From NCBI GenBank assembly GCA_016284235.1, contig JAEEOK010000018.1:38267-102266 (forward strand): a stretch of 64,000 nucleotides of DNA. The letters run 5' to 3'. Origin of the DNA: Succinivibrionaceae bacterium (GTDB lineage Bacteria; Pseudomonadota; Gammaproteobacteria; Enterobacterales; Succinivibrionaceae). This document shows positions 17,937 through 26,551 of the stretch, in pieces. Position numbers and translations under genes: made by a program. Every line of letters begins with the position of its first letter. Position 1 is the stretch's first letter. A model generated the notes under the pieces. It made no database searches. It saw only the letters and a list, made by a program, of their open reading frames with translations, and was not told where the DNA came from.

Positions 17937-19637
17937 ATGCGTACAAGCAATTATATGTTAAGCACTCTGAAGGAATCACCTTCAGAAGCCGTGGTTGAAA
18001 GCCACAAACTGATGATCAGAGCAGGTTATATCAGAAAACTCGCCAGCGGACTCTACACATGGCTTCCTACAGGTCTGAGAGTTCTTCACAAGGTTGAAGG
18101 CATTATCCGCGAGGAAATGAACAGGGCCGGAGCACTGGAGCTGTCCATGCCTGTGGTTCAGCCTGCTGAACTGTGGCAGGAATCAGGACGCTGGGATCAC
18201 TACGGTCCCGAGCTGTGCCGCTTCAATGACCGCCACAATGCGAATTTTGTGCTCGGTCCTACTCATGAGGAGGTTATAACAAGTCTGGTCCGCAACGAAA
18301 TCGTAAGCTACAAGCAGCTGCCGATCAACCTCTATCAGATCCAGACAAAATTCCGTGATGAAATACGTCCGCGCTTCGGAGTCATGCGCGGCAGAGAATT
18401 CATAATGAAGGATGCGTATTCATTTCACATGGATCGGGCGTCACTGGATCAGACATACAAAGATATGTACGATGCATACACCGCAGCTTTCACACGAATG
18501 GGACTTTTCTTCAGAGCCGTGCAGGCCGATACAGGTTCCATCGGCGGATCCAGTTCCCATGAGTTTCAGGTTCTGGCTGACAGCGGCGAGGATCTGATAG
18601 CATTCTCGACAGAATCCGATTTTGCCGCCAACATCGAGCTTACAGAGGCTGTTGCTCCGGCAGAACAGAGAAAGGCTCCGCAGAAGGAACTGGCAAAGGT
18701 AGCAACACCTGACAGTCACACCATAGAGGAGGTTTCAGCATTTCTCAAGGTTGAACCTGAGCACATTGCAAAGACTCTGCTGGTCAAGGGTGAGCAGGAC
18801 GAGGTTATAGCTCTTATTCTCAGAGGTGATCACGAACTTAATGAAGTAAAGGCGGAAAAAATTTCAGGAGTGGCATCACCTTTGACATTTGCCTCTGACG
18901 AGGATGTAGAAAAGTGCTGCGGATGTCACGGAGGCTCACTCGGACCGGTCGGATTCAAAGGACGTATTGTGATTGATCGTTCAGCGGCAGTAATGAGCGA
19001 CTTTGTATGCGGAGCAAACTCTGACGGATTCCATTACACCGGTGCAAACTGGGACAGAGATGTCACCTCCTACGAGATTGCTGATCTGAGAAACGTTGTT
19101 GAGGGAGATCCTTCACCGGACGGAAAGGGAGTTATAACTCTAAAGCGCGGTATTGAAGTTGGTCATATTTTCCAGCTCGGAAAAAAATACTCCGAGGCAA
19201 TGAACTGTTCAGTCCTTAACGATGAAGGAAAGTCTGTGATCCTGGAAATGGGATGCTACGGTATCGGAGTTACAAGAGTAGTTGCGGCAGCCATTGAGCA
19301 GCATCATGACGAACACGGCATAACACTTCCAAAACAGATAGCTCCGTTTGATCTGGCTCTGATTCCTATGAATATGCACAAGTCACCGGATGTGAAGGAA
19401 TACTGTGAAAAGCTGTATAAGGATCTTGTATCCGCAGGCATAGACGTGCTTTATGACGATCGTGCAGAAAGACCGGGTGTTATGTTTGCCGATGCAGAGC
19501 TCATCGGTATTCCGGAAATGATAATAGTGGGAGCAAAGAATCTCGCAGCAGGAACAGTTGAGATAAAGGATCGCTACACTGGCGAAAAGAAGGGTATTGC
19601 AGCTGAGGAAGTTATATCCTATCTGACAAGCCGGTAA
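17937..19637 (+). CDS. proS: Prolyl-tRNA synthetase
   Basis: Class II synthetase of the bacterial type with an inserted editing (INS) domain. From the ATG at 17937 it has 566 residues (E. coli 572), beginning [18 protein letters not shown]. Motif 2 is seen in [20 protein letters not shown] and motif 3 in [18 protein letters not shown]. The INS editing domain spans about residues 225-390, with KTLLVKG carrying the editing Lys. An unusual CCGCH cluster sits at residues 327-331 where E. coli has AGPGS-type sequence. In E. coli proS lies beside trmO; here it is a few genes away. A strong terminator follows. Confidence 0.98.
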   Translation: MRTSNYMLSTLKESPSEAVVESHKLMIRAGYIRKLASGLYTWLPTGLRVLHKVEGIIREEMNRAGALELSMPVVQPAELWQESGRWDHYGPELCRFNDRHNANFVLGPTHEEVITSLVRNEIVSYKQLPINLYQIQTKFRDEIRPRFGVMRGREFIMKDAYSFHMDRASLDQTYKDMYDAYTAAFTRMGLFFRAVQADTGSIGGSSSHEFQVLADSGEDLIAFSTESDFAANIELTEAVAPAEQRKAPQKELAKVATPDSHTIEEVSAFLKVEPEHIAKTLLVKGEQDEVIALILRGDHELNEVKAEKISGVASPLTFASDEDVEKCCGCHGGSLGPVGFKGRIVIDRSAAVMSDFVCGANSDGFHYTGANWDRDVTSYEIADLRNVVEGDPSPDGKGVITLKRGIEVGHIFQLGKKYSEAMNCSVLNDEGKSVILEMGCYGIGVTRVVAAAIEQHHDEHGITLPKQIAPFDLALIPMNMHKSPDVKEYCEKLYKDLVSAGIDVLYDDRAERPGVMFADAELIGIPEMIIVGAKNLAAGTVEIKDRYTGEKKGIAAEEVISYLTSR

Positions 19638-19661
19638 TCCGGATTGCATCAGCTCATCTGA

Positions 19662-19687
19662 AAAGGAACGCACTGCGTTCCTTTTTT
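19662..19687 (+). terminator. Rho-independent terminator of proS
   Basis: A 10-bp stem AAAGGAACGC/GCGTTCCTTT with a 3-base loop, followed by T residues, 25 bases after the stop. Confidence 0.92.
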
Positions 19688-19834
19688 ATGTTCGAAAAGT
19701 ACGGTGATGCACAGTATTTTCAATTCATAAAATAAATTTTAATTTTTTTTTAAGAAACATGGAACTTTTTTAGATTTGATTTGTCTACCTATGTGAATGC
19801 AAGTTTTTTGTTTCATATATTTCCTCCTGATCAT
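19688..19834. other. Non-coding stretch ahead of an orphan terminator
   Basis: About 150 AT-rich bases between the proS terminator and a second strong terminator at 19835. No reading frame is seen. It could encode a short untranslated RNA on the plus strand, but I find no convincing promoter. Confidence 0.3.
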
Positions 19835-19868
19835 AAAGGTCTGCTAAGTGGCAGGCCTTTTTTTTACC
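19835..19868 (+). terminator. Orphan rho-independent terminator
   Basis: Stem AAAGGTCTGC/GCAGGCCTTT with a 6-base loop, then about eight T on the plus strand. No gene precedes it on this strand other than proS, which already has its own terminator. Confidence 0.75.
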
Positions 19869-19924
19869 CTGATCGAACCGGATGCATCAGCTGATCCGGC
19901 TATCCGGCAATGCTTAAAAACATA

Positions 19925-19954
19925 CAAAAAAAAAAGATCCGTATGCGCGGATCT
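19925..19954 (-). terminator. Rho-independent terminator of deaD
   Basis: On the minus strand AGATCCG/CGGATCT (19948-19954 with 19935-19941) is followed by a run of T, about 27 bases past the deaD stop. Confidence 0.85.
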
Positions 19955-19980
19955 CTATTACCATCAGACGCTGCTTCACA

Positions 19981-21792
19981 CTATCTGGATTTTTTTCTGC
20001 GTCCTGTACGCTCAAAATCACCGTTTCTTGTGCTCAGTCTGCGCTTTCCCGGAATTTTCTTTTCACTGGCAAAAGGTTTGCCTCTTGATCTGGAACTCTT
20101 TCCAGGATTTTCCTTTGTGAATTCCCTCAGTTCCAGACATCTTCCGCATACTCTTGTTTTCTGAAGAACAGCTCTGACATGATCAGGAACAACCGGAAGA
20201 TCCACGGTAGAAAATGTTCCGTAAATATCAATATGACCAATATAGCAGCTGTCTATATCACCCTCATTGGCAATTGCCCCCACAATCTGACCCGGCTTGA
20301 CACCGTCGCAGTGACCGACACTGAGGCGGTAGCGGCACATTTCTATGTCAGGAAAATCCTTAAGCGGCTCGGCCTTATCACTGATTTCCCGCGTTTCACT
20401 CCTGTGACCCGAACTGTCATCAGACATTTCCTTCTGAACCGGTTCGTCATCGCCTTCTCTTACCAGAGGCTCGTCATTATTGGCCATTCTCGCAAGAACT
20501 GTGCACAGCTCCACTGAATCAACAGATTCATCACTGAGCAGTTCACCGATCAGTTCCCGGAAATCATCAAGATCATCTCTTTCCTCTTCAAGCCGATCCA
20601 TAATCTTGCGCTTGAAAGCATTTACACGGTGCCTGTTGATATCCTCGTTTGAAGGCATCAGCATAGGTTCAATTTTCTGTCTTGTGGTCTGTTCAATAAT
20701 TCTGAGCATTTTACGATCACGCGGAGAAACAAACAGAATTGCATCGCCTGCTCTGCCTGCTCTTCCGGTTCTGCCGATGCGGTGAACATAAGATTCAACG
20801 TCATACGGAATATCATAATTGACAACGTGGGTAATACGATCCACATCAAGACCGCGGGCGGCAACATCAGTGGCAACAAGAATATCAATCTGACCGTTTT
20901 TCAGTTTATCCACGATCTTTTCACGGATCTTCTGAGGAATATCACCGTGAAGCGCCTCGGATGTGAAACCCCGGGCCGAGAGTTTCAGAGAAACAGCATC
21001 CGCATCAGTCTTTGTTTTAACAAAAACAAGCACAGCCTCATACGGCTCCACCTCAAGCAGACGAACCATGGCATCAATCTTATGTAGTCCGGAAACATAC
21101 CAGAAGCGCTGGCGTACAGTTGACGCGGTAGTTGTCTTTGAGGCAATGCGGATTTCCTTCGGCTCATGAAGATAACTGGTGGCGACTTTGCGTATAGCAT
21201 CCGGCATAGTAGCCGAAAACAGAGCAATCTGCCTGTTTTGCGGACATTGAGTAATAATCCACTCAATATCTTCGATAAAACCCATATTAAGCATTTCATC
21301 AGCCTCATCAAGCACCAGGGTTTTCAGAGCTGACAAATCAAGTTTCTCCCTGCGGATTAAATCCATCACTCTGCCGGGAGTTCCGACCACAATCTGAACA
21401 CCGCGGTTCAGCGCTCTGATCTGAGAATCATATGAGGCTCCGCCGTAAATGGGAAGAATATGAAAATTTTCCATATACTTGGCAAAGCTCTGACATGCCT
21501 CAGCAATCTGAATTGCAAGCTCACGGGTAGGAGTGAGGATCAGCGCCTGGACCTCCTTCTGATTAACATCGAGCTTGGAAAGAAGCGGAAGAGCAAAGGC
21601 GGCGGTTTTTCCCGTACCCGTCTGTGCCTGACCGATAAGATCAGCTCCGGTAAGAAGAACAGGTATGGCCTGCTCCTGTATTTTTGACGGCGACTCAAAG
21701 CCGAGATCGCATACAGCGCGGTAAACTCTCTGATCAAGCTGCAGATCAGCAAAAGATGAAAGAGCTTCAGTATTAGAAATTTCTTCAGACAT
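19981..21792 (-). CDS. deaD: DEAD-box ATP-dependent RNA helicase DeaD/CsdA
   Basis: RNA helicase acting in ribosome assembly and cold-shock mRNA turnover. It has 603 residues (E. coli DeaD 629). Helicase motifs in order are the Q motif (FESPSKIQEQAIP), Walker A AQTGTGKT, PTRELAIQ, DEAD in VLDEADEML, SAT, LHGD, ATDVAARGLD and HRIGRTGRAGR. The DbpA/CsdA-type RNA-binding domain follows at about residues 485-555 (YRLSVGHCDGVKPGQIVGAIAN). The tail is basic and Arg/Lys/Ser-rich. An acidic linker lies between the helicase core and RNA-binding domain. It stands alone, between its terminator and an IS200/IS605-type relic. Confidence 0.96.
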   Translation of the reverse strand: MSEEISNTEALSSFADLQLDQRVYRAVCDLGFESPSKIQEQAIPVLLTGADLIGQAQTGTGKTAAFALPLLSKLDVNQKEVQALILTPTRELAIQIAEACQSFAKYMENFHILPIYGGASYDSQIRALNRGVQIVVGTPGRVMDLIRREKLDLSALKTLVLDEADEMLNMGFIEDIEWIITQCPQNRQIALFSATMPDAIRKVATSYLHEPKEIRIASKTTTASTVRQRFWYVSGLHKIDAMVRLLEVEPYEAVLVFVKTKTDADAVSLKLSARGFTSEALHGDIPQKIREKIVDKLKNGQIDILVATDVAARGLDVDRITHVVNYDIPYDVESYVHRIGRTGRAGRAGDAILFVSPRDRKMLRIIEQTTRQKIEPMLMPSNEDINRHRVNAFKRKIMDRLEEERDDLDDFRELIGELLSDESVDSVELCTVLARMANNDEPLVREGDDEPVQKEMSDDSSGHRSETREISDKAEPLKDFPDIEMCRYRLSVGHCDGVKPGQIVGAIANEGDIDSCYIGHIDIYGTFSTVDLPVVPDHVRAVLQKTRVCGRCLELREFTKENPGKSSRSRGKPFASEKKIPGKRRLSTRNGDFERTGRRKKSR

Positions 21793-21930
21793 AAAACACC
21801 AGTCAACACAAAGAAAGGCTCTGCCAAAATCCCTGCATAATTGGCCGGCCTAAAAGAAAAAAAAGAAATAAACGAAGTGAAGGGCTGCGCCCGTGCAGAG
21901 CAATATACAGAAAAATGTGATATAAATCAA
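21793..21930. other. deaD upstream region
   Basis: About 140 bases with an A-rich stretch and no supported gene. The deaD promoter must be here or within the relic; I see no clear -10/-35 pair. Confidence 0.35.
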
Positions 21931-22065
21931 GTTTTATTGATACTCCACACGGCTAAAGCCGCGGGATTACTGCTTCAAAGACCGCTGCACAGCAGCTGCG
22001 TCCTGCACGATCCTAAGGAAAACTGACTACTCCGGCTTTTCAGCGCAGGTTTATATTTCCGAATG
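21931..22065 (-). mobile_element. IS200/IS605-type right-end relic
   Basis: On the minus strand the end reads AATCCCGCGGC, TTTA, GCCGTGTGGAGTATCAA, the same layout as the relic at 11586: AATCCC, hairpin, GGAG, a TCAA end. Upstream in the element, 22026-22060 matches the repeat at the start of the window. No TnpB or TnpA frame survives. Some 10 bases past the TCAA end both relics have TTGAT. The relic separates cheR from deaD. Family assignment rests on the motif layout, not a search. Confidence 0.6.
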
Positions 22066-22235
22066 CACTGCTCTGTTTGTCTGTTCATGCTGCCGACAGC
22101 AAGCCTTTATTCAGGGTACCAGCACCGGAATTCAGAGATCTGCCATGTTTAGCATGACAGCAGAGACGCTCCCGTTCTCACACAACGGGATTATCAAGCG
22201 GCGGATCTTATATCCACACTGTGCAAACATGAAAA
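22066..22235. other. Region downstream of cheR, no flgB
   Basis: In Vibrio and Aeromonas the rod genes starting with flgB follow cheR. Here there are only about 170 bases without a reading frame before the relic. No terminator for cheR is obvious. Confidence 0.5.
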
Positions 22236-23066
22236 TTAAAGGAGACGGTAGGCTATGCCCGGATTGCACCGGATCATTTCAAAGCGGTCGCAGAGACCTG
22301 TCATGGCCTCAGATGCACCCATGAAAAGATATCCACGCGGATTAAGGCAGTCAGCCATCTGATTTATAATCTTTGACTTTACCTGAGGGGAGAAATAAAT
22401 CAGAACATTGCGGCAGAAGATGATATCAAACTTGCCCATACCCGCATAACTTTCAAGCAGATTAAGGTGCTTGAATGTAACCAGCCGTTTAATCTGATCG
22501 TTGATGACCATGTTCTGATCATCAATCTTGGTGAAAAAATGACGCTTTCTCTCAGGAGAAAGACCGCGGTTCAATGCTATATAGTCATAAACGCCCGACT
22601 TGCAGTGAGAAAGCATGGTAGGAGAAATATCGGTACCGATAATCTGAACGCCCATAGGTGTTTTAAAGCGCGGAATAGTAGTTTCAAAACACGTCATGGC
22701 TATGGAATAAGGCTCCTGTCCCGAGGACGAGGCCGCCGACCATATTCTGATGGTTCCGTGAGGCTTTTCATTTGCAAACTCCGGCAGAAGCTTGTTTTTG
22801 AGCATATTGTAGGGATAGTTGTCACGAAACCACAATGTTTCATTTGTAGTCATGGCGTCAATAACTCTCATCCTCAGCTGACGCTGAAAGGTGTTCTGAG
22901 TTTTTTCAAGCAACTCAGACAGAGAAGACATATTGAATTCTGAAATCAGCGGTGTCAGTCTGCTTACCACAAGGTACTGCTTGCTCGGACCAAGCACTAT
23001 ACCGCTGTGATCCTCAAGAAATAAACAGAATTTCTCGTACTGCTCTCGCGTTATATTATCAGCCAT
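22236..23066 (-). CDS. cheR: Chemotaxis protein methyltransferase CheR
   Basis: SAM-dependent methylation of glutamates on methyl-accepting chemotaxis proteins. The 276-residue protein has the N-terminal helical CheR domain (residues 1-75) and the catalytic domain: MTTNETLWFRD, IWSAASSSGQEPYSIAM (SAM loop), IIGTDISPTML and FDIIFCRNVLIYF. It lies 25 bases downstream of cheV and is probably co-transcribed. This cheV-cheR pair facing flgA-flgM-flgN is the arrangement found in Vibrio and Aeromonas. Confidence 0.97.
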   Translation of the reverse strand: MADNITREQYEKFCLFLEDHSGIVLGPSKQYLVVSRLTPLISEFNMSSLSELLEKTQNTFQRQLRMRVIDAMTTNETLWFRDNYPYNMLKNKLLPEFANEKPHGTIRIWSAASSSGQEPYSIAMTCFETTIPRFKTPMGVQIIGTDISPTMLSHCKSGVYDYIALNRGLSPERKRHFFTKIDDQNMVINDQIKRLVTFKHLNLLESYAGMGKFDIIFCRNVLIYFSPQVKSKIINQMADCLNPRGYLFMGASEAMTGLCDRFEMIRCNPGIAYRLL

Positions 23067-23091
23067 TTAAAAAAAACACCAAAACCGGAAA

Positions 23092-24054
23092 CTACTTGGC
23101 CATCATCGCCATCTGCCCCTGCTTGGCTTTGAGAACATCTCTCACTGCCTTTGCAAGTTCATCAGGATTAAATTTGGCAATAAAATTGTTTGCTCCGACT
23201 TTCTTAACCATATTCTGATTAAAAATACCAGACAGGGATGTATGAAGAATAACCTCCACATCCTTGAGAGCCTGATCATTCCTGATTGATGCAGTAAGGG
23301 TGTATCCATCCATCTCCGGCATTTCAATATCGGAGATAACCATAAGAAGCTGCTCGTTGATAGGTCCCTTGGTACTCATATCCTTAAGCATGTCAAGAGC
23401 TTCCCGGCCGTTCTTTGCAAGAAGACAGTGAATACCGATAGCCTCCATGGATTTCTGAACCTGGCGTCGTGCAACCGATGAGTCATCAGCCACAAGAACC
23501 GGAAGCTCGGCAAGATTGATCTCTCTGGTGGTTTTTACAGTCTCCTGCACCACAGTCTGGGAAACTTCTGTATTGATAGGAGAAATCTCATCAAGTATCC
23601 TCTCAACATCAAGGATCTGAACAAGTTCACCGTCAATTTCGGTAACAGCCGTCATGTAATTCTGCTTGCCGACACCCTTCGGAGGAGGAACTATCGATGA
23701 CCAGTTCATATTCAGAATTCTGTCAACCGCAGCGACAAGAAAACCCTGCACCGAACGGTTGTATTCTGCAATAATGACAAACGCCTTGGACAAATCCTCT
23801 ATCTTCGGAGCACCTGTAGCCATTCCCAAATCAATAATGGAAACTGTCTGTCCTCTTATATGGGCAACACCGCGTACAAATCTGTGAAGCTTCGGCATTA
23901 CAGTCAGATGCGGACAGCGGAGAACTTCACGAACCTTGAATACGTTGATTCCGTAACGCTGCTTTCTTCCGTTGAGATGAAACAGAAGCAGTTCCATCCG
24001 GTTCTGACCTACCAGTTCTGTCAACTGATTAACGGAATCCAATACACCTGCCAT
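23092..24054 (-). CDS. cheV: Chemotaxis coupling protein CheV
   Basis: Couples receptors to CheA and carries its own receiver domain. From the ATG at 24054 it has 320 residues: a CheW-like domain (about 1-165; YGINVFKVREVLRCP, GVAHIRGQTVSIIDLG) and a C-terminal REC domain (about 185-310) with the phospho-acceptor in MVISDIEMPEMDGYT. An in-frame start at 24126 would add 24 residues with no counterpart. Linked to cheR. Confidence 0.96.
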   Translation of the reverse strand: MAGVLDSVNQLTELVGQNRMELLLFHLNGRKQRYGINVFKVREVLRCPHLTVMPKLHRFVRGVAHIRGQTVSIIDLGMATGAPKIEDLSKAFVIIAEYNRSVQGFLVAAVDRILNMNWSSIVPPPKGVGKQNYMTAVTEIDGELVQILDVERILDEISPINTEVSQTVVQETVKTTREINLAELPVLVADDSSVARRQVQKSMEAIGIHCLLAKNGREALDMLKDMSTKGPINEQLLMVISDIEMPEMDGYTLTASIRNDQALKDVEVILHTSLSGIFNQNMVKKVGANNFIAKFNPDELAKAVRDVLKAKQGQMAMMAK

Positions 24055-24362
24055 ATCAAACGCTCCATTCAGGCATGCAAAGCCACCAAACGATACACTG
24101 ACAAGAATCTGCCAACCATACGACATTCACCCGGTAAATTTTCCAGCCGAAAGCAACGAGACTCTTAATACCCTGCCAGGCGAACCCCGTCCGGACAAAT
24201 GCCACTTCTAGATTAGATTACAACAAAATGTGAGTATAAAATCTGTTAGGTAGTTAACCATTATTGTTTATTTGTTGCCTTTATTTTCTTTTTGTGAGAA
24301 CAAGCAACTTTTCTGTTTATGCGAATTAAAAATAAACCGGGTGTTAAATAACCGGTGAAATA
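24055..24362. other. Divergent cheV/flgA intergenic region
   Basis: About 310 bases. The flgA side carries a sigma-54 type promoter (next entry). I could not find a sigma-54 or sigma-28 match for cheV on the minus strand. Confidence 0.4.
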
Positions 24363-24378
24363 TGGTACGATCCTGGCA
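24363..24378 (+). promoter_or_regulatory. Candidate sigma-54 promoter of flgA
   Basis: TGGTAC-GATCC-TGGCA has the invariant GG-N10-GC spacing (GG 24364-24365, GC 24376-24377). It deviates from consensus at two positions. The start would be about 40 bases ahead of flgA. Confidence 0.5.
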
Positions 24379-24427
24379 TATACGGATCATGCGGTTTACT
24401 TCAGGAAACGGATCAACAGGAGTTCAT

Positions 24428-25141
24428 ATGTCAAATATCAGTAATATGAATGCAGCACTGCTTTGCGGTCTGCTCTCCGTCTCCTGTGCCTGCGCGAATG
24501 TATCCGAAGAAACAGCCGCGGAAATAACTACCATGATCGAAGAGTATATAACAGACAGAATTGCCGAAGAGCTCGGCGACAATGTAAATGCTCAGATCAA
24601 AATTTCTGATATTGAAAAAAGACAGAGAATTGACGAATGTGACGGGGATCTGGATATAGAACTTGTAAAGAAGGATCTCTCGCGATTCAGCAACAGTGTT
24701 AGGCTGACCTGCTCGGGCGGTGAAAAAAAATGGAATGCAGTCGTACCTGTAAAAATCATCTATACTTCTCCTGCGGTAACGTTGACTGTTCCTGTCAGCA
24801 AAAATCAGACTATTACAAGCGACTGCATAGAAATATCCCAGATTGATAAAAAGAATCTGCGCGGCAATTATTTTACAGATCCTCAACTTGTGGCCGGAGC
24901 AAAAGCCAAAAGAGAACTTCCTGCCGGTGCAGTTGTCAGAAACAGCCAGATCTGTCTGGTATGCAAGGACGACATAGTGGATCTGGAGGCAGGAACCGGA
25001 GAGGTGACAATCAAGGTGCAGGCAAGAGCACTGCAGGACGGAAGTCTCAACTCCAGCATAAAAGTGAAGAATCTTATTTCAAACAAGGATGTCACAGGAA
25101 GAGTTATAGGTGTAAAGCGTGTCAGAATTGATGTAAAGTGA
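24428..25141 (+). CDS. flgA: Flagellar P-ring assembly chaperone FlgA
   Basis: Periplasmic chaperone for P-ring (FlgI) assembly. The ATG at 24428 has AGGAG 7 bases upstream, giving 237 residues; an upstream in-frame start at 24362 would precede the promoter. A signal peptide ends near SCACANV. The C-terminal SAF-like domain (about 120-235) is recognisable from VPVSKNQTITSDCIEI, RELPAGAVVRNSQI and the end VKNLISNKDVTGRVIG. It is followed by a sigma-28 promoter and flgM. Confidence 0.92.
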   Translation: MSNISNMNAALLCGLLSVSCACANVSEETAAEITTMIEEYITDRIAEELGDNVNAQIKISDIEKRQRIDECDGDLDIELVKKDLSRFSNSVRLTCSGGEKKWNAVVPVKIIYTSPAVTLTVPVSKNQTITSDCIEISQIDKKNLRGNYFTDPQLVAGAKAKRELPAGAVVRNSQICLVCKDDIVDLEAGTGEVTIKVQARALQDGSLNSSIKVKNLISNKDVTGRVIGVKRVRIDVK

Positions 25142-25218
25142 AATTTATGCACAGAGACAGATCCGCCGGCAGAAACGAGGATCACTTCATCATTCCAAGA
25201 AAAAACGGTAAAAAACAC

Positions 25219-25245
25219 TAAAGGAAACTTTAACCGGGCCGATAA
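25219..25245 (+). promoter_or_regulatory. Sigma-28 (FliA) promoter of flgM-flgN
   Basis: TAAAGGAA, 11 bases, then GCCGATAA. The -10 matches the FliA consensus GCCGATAA in all eight positions and the spacing is exactly as expected; the -35 keeps TAAAG. It lies between flgA and flgM, as in other gammaproteobacteria where flgM has its own FliA promoter. Confidence 0.85.
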
Positions 25246-25307
25246 AACCTTTGAAGGAGAATTTCTGTAGAAACTATGAACAAACTACTGATAAACAGGA
25301 GCACATC

Positions 25308-25637
25308 ATGGCAGTAAACAACGTATCAAACGGTATTGCCAACAATCCGCTCATAAACGGCAGTACTGTACACAGCACAAAGGGATCAGGCAGAAATGCA
25401 GCATCCGGTTCAGTCAGATCATCCGGCACCATAACCGAGGATTCTGTTGAAATTACAGCACAGGCTCAGAAACTTGCCGGTATTCAGTCAAAAATCAAGG
25501 CGTCCCCCGATGTTGATATGGGGAAGGTATCTGCCATAAAATCAGCAATCAGCAACGGTTCTTACAAAGTTGACGGTGAGGCAATAGCTGAAAAAATGGT
25601 TGGATTTGAAACCAGTCTCGCAGCGCTTTACGGTTGA
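25308..25637 (+). CDS. flgM: Anti-sigma-28 factor FlgM
   Basis: Binds and inhibits FliA until exported through the completed hook-basal body. From the ATG at 25308 (AGGAG 7 bases upstream) it has 109 residues: a disordered Ser/Gly/Asn-rich N-terminal half, and the conserved C-terminal FliA-binding part, EDSVEITAQAQKLAGIQSKI, then DMGKVSAIKSAISNGSYKVD and IAEKMVGFE. The FliA promoter just upstream would give the usual feedback loop. Confidence 0.93.
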   Translation: MAVNNVSNGIANNPLINGSTVHSTKGSGRNAASGSVRSSGTITEDSVEITAQAQKLAGIQSKIKASPDVDMGKVSAIKSAISNGSYKVDGEAIAEKMVGFETSLAALYG

Positions 25638-25650
25638 TACGGAGATGTGA

Positions 25651-26073
25651 TTGCCCCAGACATTGCCTGTACTGCTTGAACGACAAAAGCAGATCCTGAA
25701 TAAACTTGATAAACTTCTAAAGGATGAGTTTGCCGCTTTGAAAAACCGGCAGGCTTTTTCTTTGCCTCAGATCAGCCAGCAGAAGCAGAAACTTCTCAAT
25801 GAACTGAACGCCAATGATGAGGCCATCGGGAAACTCCCTGAAAGGGATGAACTGAAAACAACATACAGGGAGCATGTGGCCTGTATACAGAAGATGCTGG
25901 AAAACTGCCAGCGGCAGAATGCAGTGAACGGCAGACTTATACAGCTTTCCATCGCATCCAACCGCCGTCTCGGCATGACACTTTCAAAAATCAAGGATCG
26001 CAACAGTCTTACCTATGACGACAAGGGTTCAACCCATTCAAGCTCATCGTCAGGCATGGATATCCAGTGCTGA
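25651..26073 (+). CDS. flgN: Flagellar export chaperone FlgN
   Basis: Likely chaperone for hook-associated proteins FlgK and FlgL. It has 140 residues, mostly helical and charged, with heptad-like QKQILNKLDKLLKDEFAALK at the N-terminus and a disordered Ser-rich tail (STHSSSSSGMDIQC). The start is a TTG at 25651, chosen because GGAG at 25641-25644 is six bases upstream and no in-frame ATG lies near. It follows flgM by 13 bases. Identification rests mainly on position and on size. Confidence 0.85.
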   Translation: MPQTLPVLLERQKQILNKLDKLLKDEFAALKNRQAFSLPQISQQKQKLLNELNANDEAIGKLPERDELKTTYREHVACIQKMLENCQRQNAVNGRLIQLSIASNRRLGMTLSKIKDRNSLTYDDKGSTHSSSSSGMDIQC

Positions 26074-26095
26074 TTTGCACAAATCTCCCGTTCTT

Positions 26096-26542
26096 CTACA
26101 GAGCGCCACGAATCTGATACATGCGATACAGTGTCTTTGTATCAAGAGACAGTTCCGTGGCATACACGTTGCTGCTTAAAGGATAGGTACGCACAACCTT
26201 TGCACCCTTTAGCAGTCCGCTGACAGAAGCATCAAGCTGCTCATCTGTCTGTATGTAATCTCTGAGAGTCGTATAACTGTCAATCTGAATTCCGTAAACC
26301 TGTTCCGTCAGTTCCCGGTAGGCGTCAAGCTTGGATGCCCGCATGGCCTCAATTATCTTCTGATCCCTGGTCTTGCCGGGCTGCTGACTGACAATTGAGT
26401 AACCTGTAGCTGTAAGTACAGGAAACTTTCCGTCGCCATACACAACTCCGTCATCCGAGGCGGTATCATGAAATACGGAACATCCCTGCAGTCCCAGCAT
26501 GAGAGCACAGCAGACAAACACTGATGCAGCTAATCGTTTCAT
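26096..26542 (-). CDS. flgP: Flagellar lipoprotein FlgP (LPP20 family)
   Basis: Outer-membrane-associated lipoprotein needed for motility in Vibrio and Campylobacter, forming part of the basal or H-ring disk. The 148-residue protein has a signal peptide ending LGLQGC (lipidated Cys21), then the LPP20-like domain: LTATGYSIVSQQPGKTRDQK, AMRASKLDAYRELTEQVYG and LLKGAKVVRTYPLSSNVYATELSLD. It lies 10 bases downstream of flgO, convergent with flgN. Confidence 0.92.
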   Translation of the reverse strand: MKRLAASVFVCCALMLGLQGCSVFHDTASDDGVVYGDGKFPVLTATGYSIVSQQPGKTRDQKIIEAMRASKLDAYRELTEQVYGIQIDSYTTLRDYIQTDEQLDASVSGLLKGAKVVRTYPLSSNVYATELSLDTKTLYRMYQIRGAL

Positions 26543-26551
26543 ATACTACTC

